Below, one piece after another: positions 35,054 through 43,459 of a stretch of DNA of 64,000 bases. Every line of letters starts with the position of its first letter. Within the stretch, counting starts at the first letter, position 1. The position numbers and the translations under genes were made by a program. Origin of the DNA: Nocardioides marmoriginsengisoli. GTDB lineage: Bacteria > Actinomycetota > Actinomycetes > Propionibacteriales > Nocardioidaceae. The notes under the pieces were generated by a model. That model was not told where the DNA came from, searched no databases, and worked only from the letters and a program-made list of their open reading frames with translations. The stretch spans positions 310,001 to 374,000 of the forward strand of contig NZ_RJSE01000007.1 in assembly GCF_003725695.1 (NCBI RefSeq), read 5' to 3'.

Positions 35054-35773
35054 GTGCCCAGACCCGCCCCGGAAGCCCCGGCCCCCGACACCTCGCTGGT
35101 CCGGAGAGCACGGAAGATTGACCGGGTCCTGGGCGAGACCTACCCGGACGCTCGGTGCGAGCTGGACTTCGACAACGCCTTCGAGCTGCTCGTGGTGACG
35201 GTCCTCAGCGCGCAGACCACCGACCGCCGGGTCAACGCCGTCCGGCCGACGCTGTTCGCCGCCTATCCCGACCCGGCAGCGATGGCCGCGGCCCCGCGTG
35301 AGGACCTGGAACGGATCGTCGGCCCGCTCGGATTCTTCCGCGCCAAGACCGAGTCGCTGCTCAAGCTCTCCGCTGCTCTGGTCGAGCGGTACGACGGCCA
35401 GGTCCCGCCCCGGCTGGAGGACCTGGTCACCCTGCCGGGAGTCGGCCGCAAGACCGCCAACGTCGTCCTCGGCAACGCCTTCGGCATCCCCGGGATCACC
35501 GTCGACACCCACTTCGGCCGGCTGATCCGCCGGTTCGAGTGGACCGAGGAGACCGACCCGGTGAAGGCGGAGTTCGCCATCGCGGCGATCTTCCCGAAGC
35601 GGGACTGGACGATGCTCAGCCACCACCTGGTCTGGCACGGCCGCCGCGTCTGCCACGCCAAGAAGCCGGCCTGCGGTGCCTGCACGGTCGCCAAGTGGTG
35701 CCCGTCGTACGGCGAAGGCCCGGTGGACCCGGAGGCGGCGGCCAAGCTGGTGAAGACCCAGGGACCTGCGTGA
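35054..35773 (+). CDS. nth: Endonuclease III
   Basis: DNA glycosylase/AP lyase for oxidised pyrimidines, 239 residues. The helix-hairpin-helix is VTLPGVGRKTANVVLG, with the catalytic Lys in it, and the catalytic Asp lies in ITVDTHFGRL. The iron-sulfur Cys appear as C-HAKKP-ACGAC-TVAKWC. GTG 35054 is leaderless. Its stop overlaps the GTG of the NUDIX gene, starting a three-gene operon with the NUDIX and protease genes in the same order as Rv3674c-Rv3671c. Confidence 0.95.
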   Translation: MPRPAPEAPAPDTSLVRRARKIDRVLGETYPDARCELDFDNAFELLVVTVLSAQTTDRRVNAVRPTLFAAYPDPAAMAAAPREDLERIVGPLGFFRAKTESLLKLSAALVERYDGQVPPRLEDLVTLPGVGRKTANVVLGNAFGIPGITVDTHFGRLIRRFEWTEETDPVKAEFAIAAIFPKRDWTMLSHHLVWHGRRVCHAKKPACGACTVAKWCPSYGEGPVDPEAAAKLVKTQGPA

Positions 35774-36438
35774 CCACGATCCCGGAGTGGTTGGTCCCGA
35801 TCAGGGACGGTGCCCAGGCGATCAGGGGCGAGGACATCACCGCGTTCCTCCCGCCCGCCGACTCCGATGCCCGGCCCGGCGCGGTGCTGATGCTCTTCGG
35901 GGAGGGGCCGCACGGTCCCGACCTGCTGCTCACCGAGCGGGCGCACACGATGCGGTCGCACCCGGGGCAGGTCTCGTTCCCGGGCGGGTCGGTCGACGCG
36001 ACCGACGCCAGCCCGATCGCGGCGGCCCTGCGCGAGGCCGAGGAGGAGGTCGGTGTCGACCCGGACAGCGTCGACGTCCTCGCGACCCTGCCGGAGCTCT
36101 GGCTGCCGCCGAGCAACTTCGCCGTCACCCCGGTGCTCGCCTGGTGGCGCGCCGACCACCCGGTGGGGGTCGTCGACCCGGCCGAGGTGCACGCGGTCTT
36201 CCGGACGCCGATCGCCGAGCTGCTCGATCCCGCCCACCGGGTGACGGTGACGCACCCGGCCGGCTACTCCAGCCCGGGCTTCCTGATCGGCGAGGCCAAG
36301 GACGTGCTGCTCTGGGGCTTCACCGCCGGTCTGGTGAACAAGCTCTTCGACTTCGTCGGGATGACGCTGCCGTGGGACGCGTCGATCACGCACGAGTTGC
36401 CGGATTACATGCTCGGCGCAGGGCAGGATGAGCGGTGA
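35770..36438 (+). CDS. NUDIX hydrolase, CoA pyrophosphatase type
   Basis: A 222-residue NUDIX enzyme. The NUDIX box is GGSVDATDASPIAAALREAEEEVGV (GGSVDATDASP then REAEEEVGV), and the preceding RSHPGQVSFPGG fits the CoA-diphosphatase signature (LLTxRSxxxRxxxGxxxFPGG). It would cleave CoA or its derivatives to 4'-phosphopantetheine products and 3',5'-ADP. GTG 35770 overlaps the nth stop and its stop overlaps the next start (TGATG). Orthologue of Rv3672c by position. Confidence 0.9.
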   Translation: MTTIPEWLVPIRDGAQAIRGEDITAFLPPADSDARPGAVLMLFGEGPHGPDLLLTERAHTMRSHPGQVSFPGGSVDATDASPIAAALREAEEEVGVDPDSVDVLATLPELWLPPSNFAVTPVLAWWRADHPVGVVDPAEVHAVFRTPIAELLDPAHRVTVTHPAGYSSPGFLIGEAKDVLLWGFTAGLVNKLFDFVGMTLPWDASITHELPDYMLGAGQDER

Positions 36439-37607
36439 TGAACCTCCTCGACTGGTGCCTGGTGCTCGTGGCGGTCGCGTACGCCCTCTCGGGCTACTGG
36501 CAGGGCTTCATCACCGGGGCGTTCGCCACCGTCGGGCTGATCCTCGGCGGCCTGCTCGGGATCTGGCTGGCGCCGATGCTGCTGGGGGACGCCGAGCCGT
36601 CGCTCGGGATCTCGCTCGCCGCACTCTTCGTGGTGCTGGTCTGCGCCTCCTTCGGCCAGGCCTTCCTCCAGTACGGCGGGGTGAAGGTCCGCGACAAGAT
36701 CTCCTGGCAGCCGGTGCGGGCCTTGGACGCCGTCGGCGGTGCCGTGCTCTCGGTGGTGGCGGTGCTGATCGTGACCTGGATGCTCGGTGTCGCGATCTCC
36801 GGTTCGCGGATCCCCGGGATCGGGCCGCTGGTCCGCGAGTCGAGCGTGCTCACCCGGGTGAACGAGGTGATGCCCGGACAGGCGCAGGGGCTCCTCCGGG
36901 GTTTCGACCGGGTCGTCGGGTCGAGCTTCTTCCCGCGCTACCTCGAGCCGTTCGCGCCCGAGCAGATCGTCCCGGTCGAGCCTCCGCCGGGCAACGTGGT
37001 GCGCGACCCCGAGGTGCAGCAGGCCGAGCTCAGCGTCTTCAAGATCCGCGGCAGCAACTCCTGCGGTGACGGGATCGAGGGCAGCGGGTTCCTCTACTCG
37101 CCGCGCCGGATGATGACCAACGCGCACGTGGTGGCGGGGGTGAGCGAGCCGAAGGTCCGGGTGGGGACCCGCAACCTCGACGCCCGGGTCGTCTACTACA
37201 ACTCCGACCTCGACGTCGCGATCCTGGATGTCGACATCGACGGGCCGGCGATCAAGTTCGACGACAGCGGCAAGGCCAACCAGCCGGCGGTCGTCCTCGG
37301 CTACCCGAACGACGGCCCGTTCGACGCGCAGCCGGCCCGGATCAGGTCGGAGCGCCCGCTGCGGTCACCGGACATCTACGGGCGCGGGACCGTCACCCGT
37401 GAGGTCTTCTCGGTCCGCGGCAAGATCCGTCCCGGCAACTCCGGCGGACCGCTGGTCTCGCGGGACGGACGGGTCCTCGGCGTGGTGTTCGCGGCGTCGG
37501 TCAGCGACAAGGACACCGGGTACGCGCTGACCGCGGATCAGGTCGCTCCGGCGGCGGCCAAGGGACTGTCCGCCACGGAGGAAGTGTCTACCGGAGGCTG
37601 TGCCTGA
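36438..37607 (+). CDS. marP: Membrane-anchored periplasmic serine protease (MarP-like)
   Basis: A 389-residue protein. Four N-terminal membrane helices of the colicin-V-production type (CvpA-like, about residues 5-130) are followed by a chymotrypsin-fold protease. The triad is visible as TNAHVV, NSDLDVAIL and RPGNSGGPL. Two Cys at GSNSCGDG and near the C-terminus (STGGCA) could form a disulfide. The mycobacterial orthologue (Rv3671c) protects against acid and oxidative stress by cleaving cell-wall proteins. ATG 36438 makes a TGATG junction; GTG 36435 is one codon earlier. Confidence 0.9.
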   Translation: MNLLDWCLVLVAVAYALSGYWQGFITGAFATVGLILGGLLGIWLAPMLLGDAEPSLGISLAALFVVLVCASFGQAFLQYGGVKVRDKISWQPVRALDAVGGAVLSVVAVLIVTWMLGVAISGSRIPGIGPLVRESSVLTRVNEVMPGQAQGLLRGFDRVVGSSFFPRYLEPFAPEQIVPVEPPPGNVVRDPEVQQAELSVFKIRGSNSCGDGIEGSGFLYSPRRMMTNAHVVAGVSEPKVRVGTRNLDARVVYYNSDLDVAILDVDIDGPAIKFDDSGKANQPAVVLGYPNDGPFDAQPARIRSERPLRSPDIYGRGTVTREVFSVRGKIRPGNSGGPLVSRDGRVLGVVFAASVSDKDTGYALTADQVAPAAAKGLSATEEVSTGGCA

Positions 37608-37647
37608 TCGACGCGCTGCATGGCGCGTGCGATGGCAAGGCGGAGGA

Positions 37648-37675
37648 GGGAAGGGCCAAGGAATACGGCCCTCCC
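37648..37675. terminator. Candidate hairpin between marP and holin-like gene
   Basis: GGGAAGGGCC pairs with GGCCCTCCC across a nine-base loop with a small bulge. It lies between convergent genes, without a T-run. Confidence 0.4.
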
Positions 37676-37731
37676 AGCGAGCGGGCCGTCGACCGACGAC
37701 AACGCGGCCAGCGTGCGTGTCAGGTGGCGCG

Positions 37732-38130
37732 TCAGCCCTCGTGGATGAAGGCGCGGGGAAGCTCCGACGCCTGCGCGATCGTCCGCTCCGGCGCCTTGAC
37801 CTTGCGGATCTTCAGGTAGCCGACGAAGGCGAGCAGCGCGGTGAGCAGCATGTACGCGCCGAAGACGATCAGGAACGCCCAGGCCGGGTCGAGGCCGGCC
37901 ATCACCAGGAAGAACGCGAACGAGATCGAGATCATCACGATCGCGAGCAGCGAGATGAACCCGGCCAGCGCGAACAGCCCGATCGCCATGCCGCCAGCAC
38001 GGACGCTGACCTTCATCTCGGCCTTGGCCAGCGCGATGATGTTCCGGATCAGGGTCCCGATGTCGTCGAAGGCGTCGACGAACAACTTGCCGATCGTCGG
38101 CTCTTCCTGAGCGGGCTCTCGGTATGCCAT
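37732..38130 (-). CDS. Small membrane protein, putative actinobacterial holin-X (phage_holin_3_6-like)
   Basis: A 132-residue protein. An amphipathic N-terminus (TIGKLFVDAFDDIGTLIRNI) is followed by two membrane segments (AIGLFALAGFISLLAIVMI and AFFLVMAGLDPAWAFLIVFG) and a basic-acidic tail. The family name is by resemblance; these chromosomal genes are common in actinobacteria, lie next to the marP/nth region and have no demonstrated phage link. nhaA lies 50 bases upstream on the same strand. It could alter membrane or stress properties, but no role is proven. Confidence 0.75.
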   Translation of the reverse strand: MAYREPAQEEPTIGKLFVDAFDDIGTLIRNIIALAKAEMKVSVRAGGMAIGLFALAGFISLLAIVMISISFAFFLVMAGLDPAWAFLIVFGAYMLLTALLAFVGYLKIRKVKAPERTIAQASELPRAFIHEG

Positions 38131-38180
38131 GTGCGGTTCCCTTCAGCGTCTGACGTGCTGCCGGTCCGACCTTATCGTCC

Positions 38181-39347
38181 TCACGACTGCCGGTGGTGCC
38201 GGTTGCGCCGCCCGAGGAGGGCTGCGCCGAGCAGGGCGGCGGCGACCGAGCCGATCAGGACGGCGGTCTTGGCCTCCTCGGCGGCGGAGCCGCTGAAGGA
38301 CAGGTCGGAGACCAGCAGCGAGACCGTGAAGCCGACGCCGCCGAGCACCGCGACACCGGCCACGTCGCGCCAGCCGAGGCTGTCGTCGAGCTCGGCCCGG
38401 GTGAACCGGGTGACCGCCCAGGAGCCGAACAGGATCCCGACCGGCTTGCCGACGAGGAGGCCGAGGACGACTCCGATCACCAGCGGGTTGCTGACCAGGT
38501 CGCCGGCACCGCTGAGCGCGACCCCGGCGCTCATCAGCGCGAAGAACGGGACCGCGATCCCGGCGCTGACCGGGGAGAGCAGGTGCTCGAGGCGCTCCGC
38601 GGGGGAGCGCTGCTCGCCGGTGTCGGGCAGCACCCGGGTGAGCAGGCCGAGCACCACCCCGGCGATGGTGGCGTGCACCCCGCTCTCGTGCAGCAGCCAC
38701 CAGCCGCCGAGCGCCAGCGGCAGGTAGACGACCACGCTCCGGATCCGCAGCCGCTGGCAGATCCCGTACGCCGCGAAGACGGCCAGCGCGCCGAGCAGGC
38801 TGCCGAGGTCGATCGTCTCGGTGTAGAAGACCGCGATGATGATGATCACGATCAGGTCGTCGACCACGGCCAGGGTCAGCAGGAACGCCCGCAGCGAGGG
38901 CGGCAGCGCCGAACCCACGACGGCCAGTACCGCGAGGGCGAAGGCGATGTCGGTCGCCGCCGGGATCGCCCAGCCGCCCAGGTTGTCGGAACCGCTGGAC
39001 GAGAGCACGTTGACGAGCACGTAGATCAGCGCCGGCAGCGCCACCCCGCAGATCGCGGCGACCACCGGGACCGCGGCATCGGCGGGCCGGCGCAGCGAGC
39101 CGAGCAGGAACTCGCGCTTGAGCTCGAGGCCGGCGACGAAGAAGAACACCGCGAGGGCGCCGTCGGCGGCCCAGTGCTGGAGGTCGAGCGGGCCGATCTC
39201 GAAGGTGCGGAGGGCGTCGTACCCGCCGGGATCGAGGTTCACCCAGAGCACCGCGACGGCGGCCGCCACCAGGGCGACGATGCCGCCGACCGTCTCGGAG
39301 CGGATCAGTGATCCGACGAAGGTGCTCTCGTCCGACTCGGTCGTCAT
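38181..39347 (-). CDS. nhaA: Na+/H+ antiporter NhaA
   Basis: A 388-residue secondary transporter with eleven to twelve membrane helices. The essential Asp pair is in LAVVDDLIVI, and AATDIAFALAVLA and GLELKREFL are NhaA hallmarks. It exchanges sodium or lithium for protons across the membrane for pH and salt homeostasis. The start ATG 39347 has no obvious promoter close by. It is divergent from the TerC gene and its riboswitch-like leader. Confidence 0.94.
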   Translation of the reverse strand: MTTESDESTFVGSLIRSETVGGIVALVAAAVAVLWVNLDPGGYDALRTFEIGPLDLQHWAADGALAVFFFVAGLELKREFLLGSLRRPADAAVPVVAAICGVALPALIYVLVNVLSSSGSDNLGGWAIPAATDIAFALAVLAVVGSALPPSLRAFLLTLAVVDDLIVIIIIAVFYTETIDLGSLLGALAVFAAYGICQRLRIRSVVVYLPLALGGWWLLHESGVHATIAGVVLGLLTRVLPDTGEQRSPAERLEHLLSPVSAGIAVPFFALMSAGVALSGAGDLVSNPLVIGVVLGLLVGKPVGILFGSWAVTRFTRAELDDSLGWRDVAGVAVLGGVGFTVSLLVSDLSFSGSAAEEAKTAVLIGSVAAALLGAALLGRRNRHHRQS

Positions 39348-39469
39348 CGGCGGCCTCTCGGGGTTCGGGGTGGTTCAGGTCATGCCGACCAGACTTCCCG
39401 GCGCACCGGGGACCAGTCTACGGCCACCCCGGATGCGGGTCGGGCGGGTGCGGCATGGGAGACTGAGCG

Positions 39470-39622
39470 CTGTTGGAGGGGAGTATTCCTTCGCGGCGGT
39501 GTCGTCAGTACGGGTGTCTTCTGGACACCCCGGGGCCGTCGGCTGGACTACGGTTCTGGTGAGCCGGTCGAGCGGAAGAGACCTCCGGACTCGGCCTATG
39601 CTCATTCCTGTCGTCCGGAGGT
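39470..39622 (+). ncRNA. yybP-ykoY-type (manganese) riboswitch with RBS-sequestering platform
   Basis: The leader carries GGGGAGTA (39478-39485), a hairpin GGGTGTC/GACACCC (39512-39530), CGGCT/AGCCG, and AGAGACCTCC before the gene, matching the yybP-ykoY layout upstream of TerC-type genes. GGAGG (39475-39479) can pair with CCTCC (39582-39586) as P1. ACCTCCGGAC (39581-39590) is also perfectly complementary to GTCCGGAGGT (39613-39622), which contains the ribosome site of terC. The two pairings exclude each other, so translational control is inferred. The family call is by eye. Confidence 0.6.
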
Positions 39623-39626
39623 ATTC

Positions 39627-40637
39627 ATGCACGTCACACCGTTGGTCTGGTGGCTCACCATCGGCATCACCACCGCTCTGCTGCTCTTCGACGTGGTCGT
39701 CATCGGCCGTCGTCCGCACGAGCCGAGCCGCCGTGAGGTCACCGTCGCCCTGGCGTCGTACATCGGGCTCGCCGTCGCGTTCGGCATCGGGGTGTGGGTC
39801 ATCTCCGGCCACCAGTACGGGACCGAGTTCTTCGCGGGCTGGTTGACCGAGTACTCGCTCTCGGTGGACAACCTCTTCATCTTCCTGATCATCATGGCCA
39901 AGTTCCAGGTGCCCCGGCAGTACCAGCAGACCGCGCTGCTGATCGGCATCGTGCTCGCGCTGATCATGCGCGGCATCTTCATCGCGGTGGGCGCCGCGGC
40001 GATCAACGAGTTCAGCTGGGTCTTCTACCTGTTCGGTCTCTTCCTCGTCTACACCGCGGTCAAGCTGGCCAAGGAGGGCGCCGAGGACGAGGACGAGTTC
40101 GAGGAGAACAAGCTCATCGCGTGGGTGGAGAAGCACCTGCCCGCGACCAAGGAGTGGCACGGCACCAAGGCGTTCGTGAAGGAGAACGGCAAGCGCCTGA
40201 TCACGCCGATGTTCATCGTGATCCTTGCGCTCGGCACCACCGACCTGCTCTTCGCGCTGGACTCGATCCCGGCGATCTACGGCCTGACCAAGGAGCCGTA
40301 CCTGGTCCTGACCGCGAACATCTTCGCGCTGATGGGTCTGCGGCAGCTGTACTTCCTGATCGGCGGCCTGCTGGAGCGGTTGATCTACCTCTCCTACGGC
40401 CTGGCGTTCCTGCTGGGCTTCATCGGCGTCAAGCTGATCCTGCACGCGATGCACGAGAACGAGCTGTCCTTCATCAACGGCGGCAAGCACATCGAGTGGG
40501 CGCCGGACATCCCGATCTGGCTGTCGCTGATCGTGATCGTCGGCACCCTGGTGATCACCACGATCGTCAGCCTGGTCGCCTCCCGCCGGATGACCGACGA
40601 GGAGCGCGACGAGGCCACCGGGCCGCGCGGGCACTGA
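39627..40637 (+). CDS. TerC/Alx-family membrane protein (probable Mn2+ exporter)
   Basis: A 336-residue protein with about nine membrane helices. The metal-binding acidic motif occurs as EYSLSVDNLFIF and ALDSIPAIYG. A cytoplasmic acidic loop (EGAEDEDEFEENK) separates the halves. TerC/Alx proteins are linked to manganese efflux and tellurium resistance. ATG 39627 has GGAGG five bases upstream, the site masked by the riboswitch platform. A strong hairpin 7 bases after the stop ends the unit. Confidence 0.92.
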   Translation: MHVTPLVWWLTIGITTALLLFDVVVIGRRPHEPSRREVTVALASYIGLAVAFGIGVWVISGHQYGTEFFAGWLTEYSLSVDNLFIFLIIMAKFQVPRQYQQTALLIGIVLALIMRGIFIAVGAAAINEFSWVFYLFGLFLVYTAVKLAKEGAEDEDEFEENKLIAWVEKHLPATKEWHGTKAFVKENGKRLITPMFIVILALGTTDLLFALDSIPAIYGLTKEPYLVLTANIFALMGLRQLYFLIGGLLERLIYLSYGLAFLLGFIGVKLILHAMHENELSFINGGKHIEWAPDIPIWLSLIVIVGTLVITTIVSLVASRRMTDEERDEATGPRGH

Positions 40638-40644
40638 CACCCGA

Positions 40645-40678
40645 GCCGGCGAGGGGGTGTGACCTGCCCCTCGCCGGC
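40645..40678 (+). terminator. Terminator of the TerC gene
   Basis: Perfect 12-base stem GCCGGCGAGGGG / CCCCTCGCCGGC with a ten-base loop, starting 8 bases after the stop codon. Confidence 0.75.
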
Positions 40679-40728
40679 CGAGGGACAAATCGCCCTAACC
40701 TCCCGGCTGCTGCGTCGTTGACCTGTAC

Positions 40729-41340
40729 ATGGAATGGATCCGGCGTAGGCCTCGTGTCGCCATGGCTGCAGGCATTGGCGGACTGGTGGGGGTGCTCGCG
40801 CTGCTCTTCCTGATGCTGCGGAACCCCGACAAGCCCGCGGACGAGCCGATCGCGTTGCCCAGCGGTCTGCCGTCCCAGACCCCCACCCGGGAGCCGCTGA
40901 AGGAGCTGCCGACGGCGGCCGCGACCCCGAGTACGGCGGCGCAGGTGCAGGCCCAGACCAAGAAGGCGTTCGAGCAGTTCGGCAAGGGGCTGACCGGCGG
41001 AGCGTCCGGCACGATCGACATGCCGGGGCTCCAGGGCGGGAGCATCTACAAGTACCTGCCCAAGCACAAGGTGACGATGCGGATCACCTCCGAGGCGCCG
41101 ATCGGCACCGTCGGGTACGTCGTCCCGACCAGCCTGAAGAACTCGTCCGGGATCGTGAAAAACGTCGGCACCTCGTGGAGCCTCACGACCACCGCGTACG
41201 GCGACCCGGACTACGCCCAGCTGTTCATGGCGGCGGGGTCGCGCGGGTACCCGGTGTACTGCACGATCACCGTCGACGGCAAGGTCACGGAGCAGCGGCA
41301 CACGGAAGGTCCTTACGGACAGCTGATCTGCCAGGGCTGA
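40729..41340 (+). CDS. Membrane-anchored protein, MmpS-like C-terminal domain
   Basis: A 203-residue protein. A basic N-terminus and one membrane anchor (AAGIGGLVGVLALLFLML) precede a Pro/Thr-rich linker (PSGLPSQTPTREP). The external domain has YVVPTSLKN, VGTSWSLTTTAYG, YCTITVDGKV and C-terminal GPYGQLICQG, a pattern like actinobacterial MmpS accessory proteins with two Cys. No MmpL transporter is adjacent, and the name is by resemblance only. ATG 40729 has no clear ribosome site; the ATG 11 codons in is an alternative. Confidence 0.65.
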   Translation: MEWIRRRPRVAMAAGIGGLVGVLALLFLMLRNPDKPADEPIALPSGLPSQTPTREPLKELPTAAATPSTAAQVQAQTKKAFEQFGKGLTGGASGTIDMPGLQGGSIYKYLPKHKVTMRITSEAPIGTVGYVVPTSLKNSSGIVKNVGTSWSLTTTAYGDPDYAQLFMAAGSRGYPVYCTITVDGKVTEQRHTEGPYGQLICQG

Positions 41341-41362
41341 CCCGGTAGGTGGGTTGCGGACG

Positions 41363-43333
41363 TCAGTCCTCGGTGCTGGTTGCTGCTCCTTCGGAGATCA
41401 GTCGCATGACGTTGCTGTCGGCGAGGGTGGTGACGTCGCCGACCTCGCGGTTCTCGGCGACGTCGCGCAGGAGGCGGCGCATGATCTTGCCGGAGCGGGT
41501 CTTCGGCAGCTCGGGGACGATCATGATCTGGCGGGGTTTGGCGATGGCGCCGATCTCGTGGGCGACGTGGTTGCGGAGCTCGGTGATGATGTCGTCTCCG
41601 CCGTCTCCTGCCGCCTCGCGGAGGATGACGTAGGCGCAGACGGCTTGTCCGGTCATCTCGTCGGTGGCGCCGACGACGGCTGCTTCGGCGACCTTGGGGT
41701 GGGACACGAGGGCGGATTCGATCTCGGTGGTGGAGAGCCGGTGCCCCGAGACGTTCATGACGTCATCGACGCGGCCGAGGACCCAGACGTCGCCGTCCTC
41801 GTCCTTCTTCGCGCCGTCGCCGGCGAAGTACATCCCCTCGAACCGGGACCAGTAGGTCTCCTTGAACCGTTCGTCGTCGCCCCACAGGGTGCGCAGCATC
41901 GAGGGCCAGGGCTCGCGGATCACCAGGTAGCCGCCGGATCCGTCGGGCACGGACTCGCCTTCGTCGTTGACGACGTCGGCGGCGATCCCGGGGATCGCGC
42001 GCATCGCTGATCCGGGCTTCGCGGAGGTGACGCCGGGCAGCGGGCTGATCAGGATCGACCCGGTCTCGGTCTGCCACCAGGTGTCCACGACCGGGGTGCG
42101 GGACCCGCCGATGGTGTCGCGGTACCAGACGTAGGCCTCGGGGTTGATCGGCTCGCCGACCGACCCGAGCAGCCGCAGCGAGGAGAGGTCGAACGACGCG
42201 GGGATCTCGTCGCCCCACTTCATGAAGGTCCTGATCGCGGTCGGCGCGGTGTAGAAGATGGTGACCTTGTACTTCTCGATGACCTCCCACCAGCGGCCCT
42301 TGTGCGGGGCGTCGGGCACGCCCTCGTACATCACGCTGGTGGCCTGGTTCGCCAGCGGCCCGTAGACCATGTAGGAGTGGCCGGTGACCCAGCCGATGTC
42401 CGCGGTGCACCAGTACACGTCCGTATCCGCCTTGAGGTCGAAGATCCCCCAGTGCGTGTACGCCGCCCCGACCAGGTACCCGCCGGTGGTGTGCAAGATC
42501 CCCTTCGGCTTCCCGGTCGTCCCCGAGGTGTACATGACGTAGAGCGGGTGCTCGGCATCGAAGAACTCACACACGTGCTCGCTCGACTGACGCCCCACGA
42601 CCTCCTCCCACCAGAGGTCCTTCTCGGTACTCGCGACCTCCTGACCGGTACGACGCACCACCAGCACGTGCTCGACCAGACCCGGCTGCTCGGCCTCGAC
42701 CTTCGCGACCGCCTCGTCCACCGCAGGCTTCAACGCGCTCGGGGCACCGCGCCGGTAGCCGCCGTCCGCGGTGATGATCACCTTCGCACCGCAGTCCAGC
42801 ACCCGCGAGGACAACGCCTCGGCGGAGAACCCGCCGAAGATCACCGTGTGCGGCGCACCCAACCGGGCGCACGCCAACATCGCCACCACGGCCTCGGGAA
42901 TCATCGGCAGGTAGATCGCCACCCGGTCCCCGGCCTTCACCCCGAGCTCGACCAACGCGTTCGCCGCCCGGCAGACCTCGTCCTTCAGCTCCGCGTAGGT
43001 GATGTCGCGGGCATCCTCGGCCGGCTCACCGACCCAGTGGAACGCGACCTTCTCGCCAGCACCCGCCTCCACGTGCCGGTCCACGCAGTTGTAGGCAGCG
43101 TTCAGCTTCCCGCCCACGAACCACTTCGCGAACGGCGGGTTCGACCAATCCAGCACCTGGTCCCACCGGGACTCCCAGGACAACCGCTCGGCCTGCTCGG
43201 CCCAGAACCCCAACCGGTCCGCATCCGCCTGCTCGTACGCCGCCGCCGTCAGATTCGCCTGCGCCGCGAAATCCGCCGGCGGATCGAACCGACGATCCTC
43301 GTGACTCAGGTTGGACAGGGCTTCGTTGCTCAT
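41363..43333 (-). CDS. acs: Acetyl-CoA synthetase (AMP-forming)
   Basis: A 656-residue adenylate-forming enzyme converting acetate, ATP and CoA to acetyl-CoA. The AMP-binding motif is YTSGTTGKPKG, WWQTETG and YFAGDGAKKD are conserved, and the C-terminal catalytic Lys in PKTRSGKIMRR is the acetylation site that regulates the family. ATG 43333 has AGGGAG about eight bases upstream. Orthologue of Rv3667 in conserved order. The upstream region contains a -10 box and the 14-base element shared with crp. Confidence 0.97.
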   Translation of the reverse strand: MSNEALSNLSHEDRRFDPPADFAAQANLTAAAYEQADADRLGFWAEQAERLSWESRWDQVLDWSNPPFAKWFVGGKLNAAYNCVDRHVEAGAGEKVAFHWVGEPAEDARDITYAELKDEVCRAANALVELGVKAGDRVAIYLPMIPEAVVAMLACARLGAPHTVIFGGFSAEALSSRVLDCGAKVIITADGGYRRGAPSALKPAVDEAVAKVEAEQPGLVEHVLVVRRTGQEVASTEKDLWWEEVVGRQSSEHVCEFFDAEHPLYVMYTSGTTGKPKGILHTTGGYLVGAAYTHWGIFDLKADTDVYWCTADIGWVTGHSYMVYGPLANQATSVMYEGVPDAPHKGRWWEVIEKYKVTIFYTAPTAIRTFMKWGDEIPASFDLSSLRLLGSVGEPINPEAYVWYRDTIGGSRTPVVDTWWQTETGSILISPLPGVTSAKPGSAMRAIPGIAADVVNDEGESVPDGSGGYLVIREPWPSMLRTLWGDDERFKETYWSRFEGMYFAGDGAKKDEDGDVWVLGRVDDVMNVSGHRLSTTEIESALVSHPKVAEAAVVGATDEMTGQAVCAYVILREAAGDGGDDIITELRNHVAHEIGAIAKPRQIMIVPELPKTRSGKIMRRLLRDVAENREVGDVTTLADSNVMRLISEGAATSTED

Positions 43334-43355
43334 CGGATGCTCCCTGGAAGTGAGG

Positions 43356-43375
43356 TGCAGGTCACAGTCAGCCTA
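43356..43375 (-). promoter_or_regulatory. acs promoter: -10 box and shared GACTGTGACCTGCA element
   Basis: On the minus strand TAGGCT (43375-43370) runs directly into GACTGTGACCTGCA (43369-43356), the same 14 bases as at the crp promoter. It contains the TGTGA half of a CRP site; the second half (TCAC) is two bases too far for the canonical spacing. Confidence 0.45.
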
Positions 43376-43459
43376 GGACGCGCCGACCGGGACGGCGAGG
43401 TGGGCCCCGCCTCGGCGATGCTGACCCGGCCGACGTTGCATCCGCGCTGCGCCGGTCTC

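Noticed and set aside
43349-43364. Full CRP palindrome in the acs leader
   Set aside because: GTGA and TCAC are separated by eight bases instead of six, so only the half-site and the shared 14-mer are reported.
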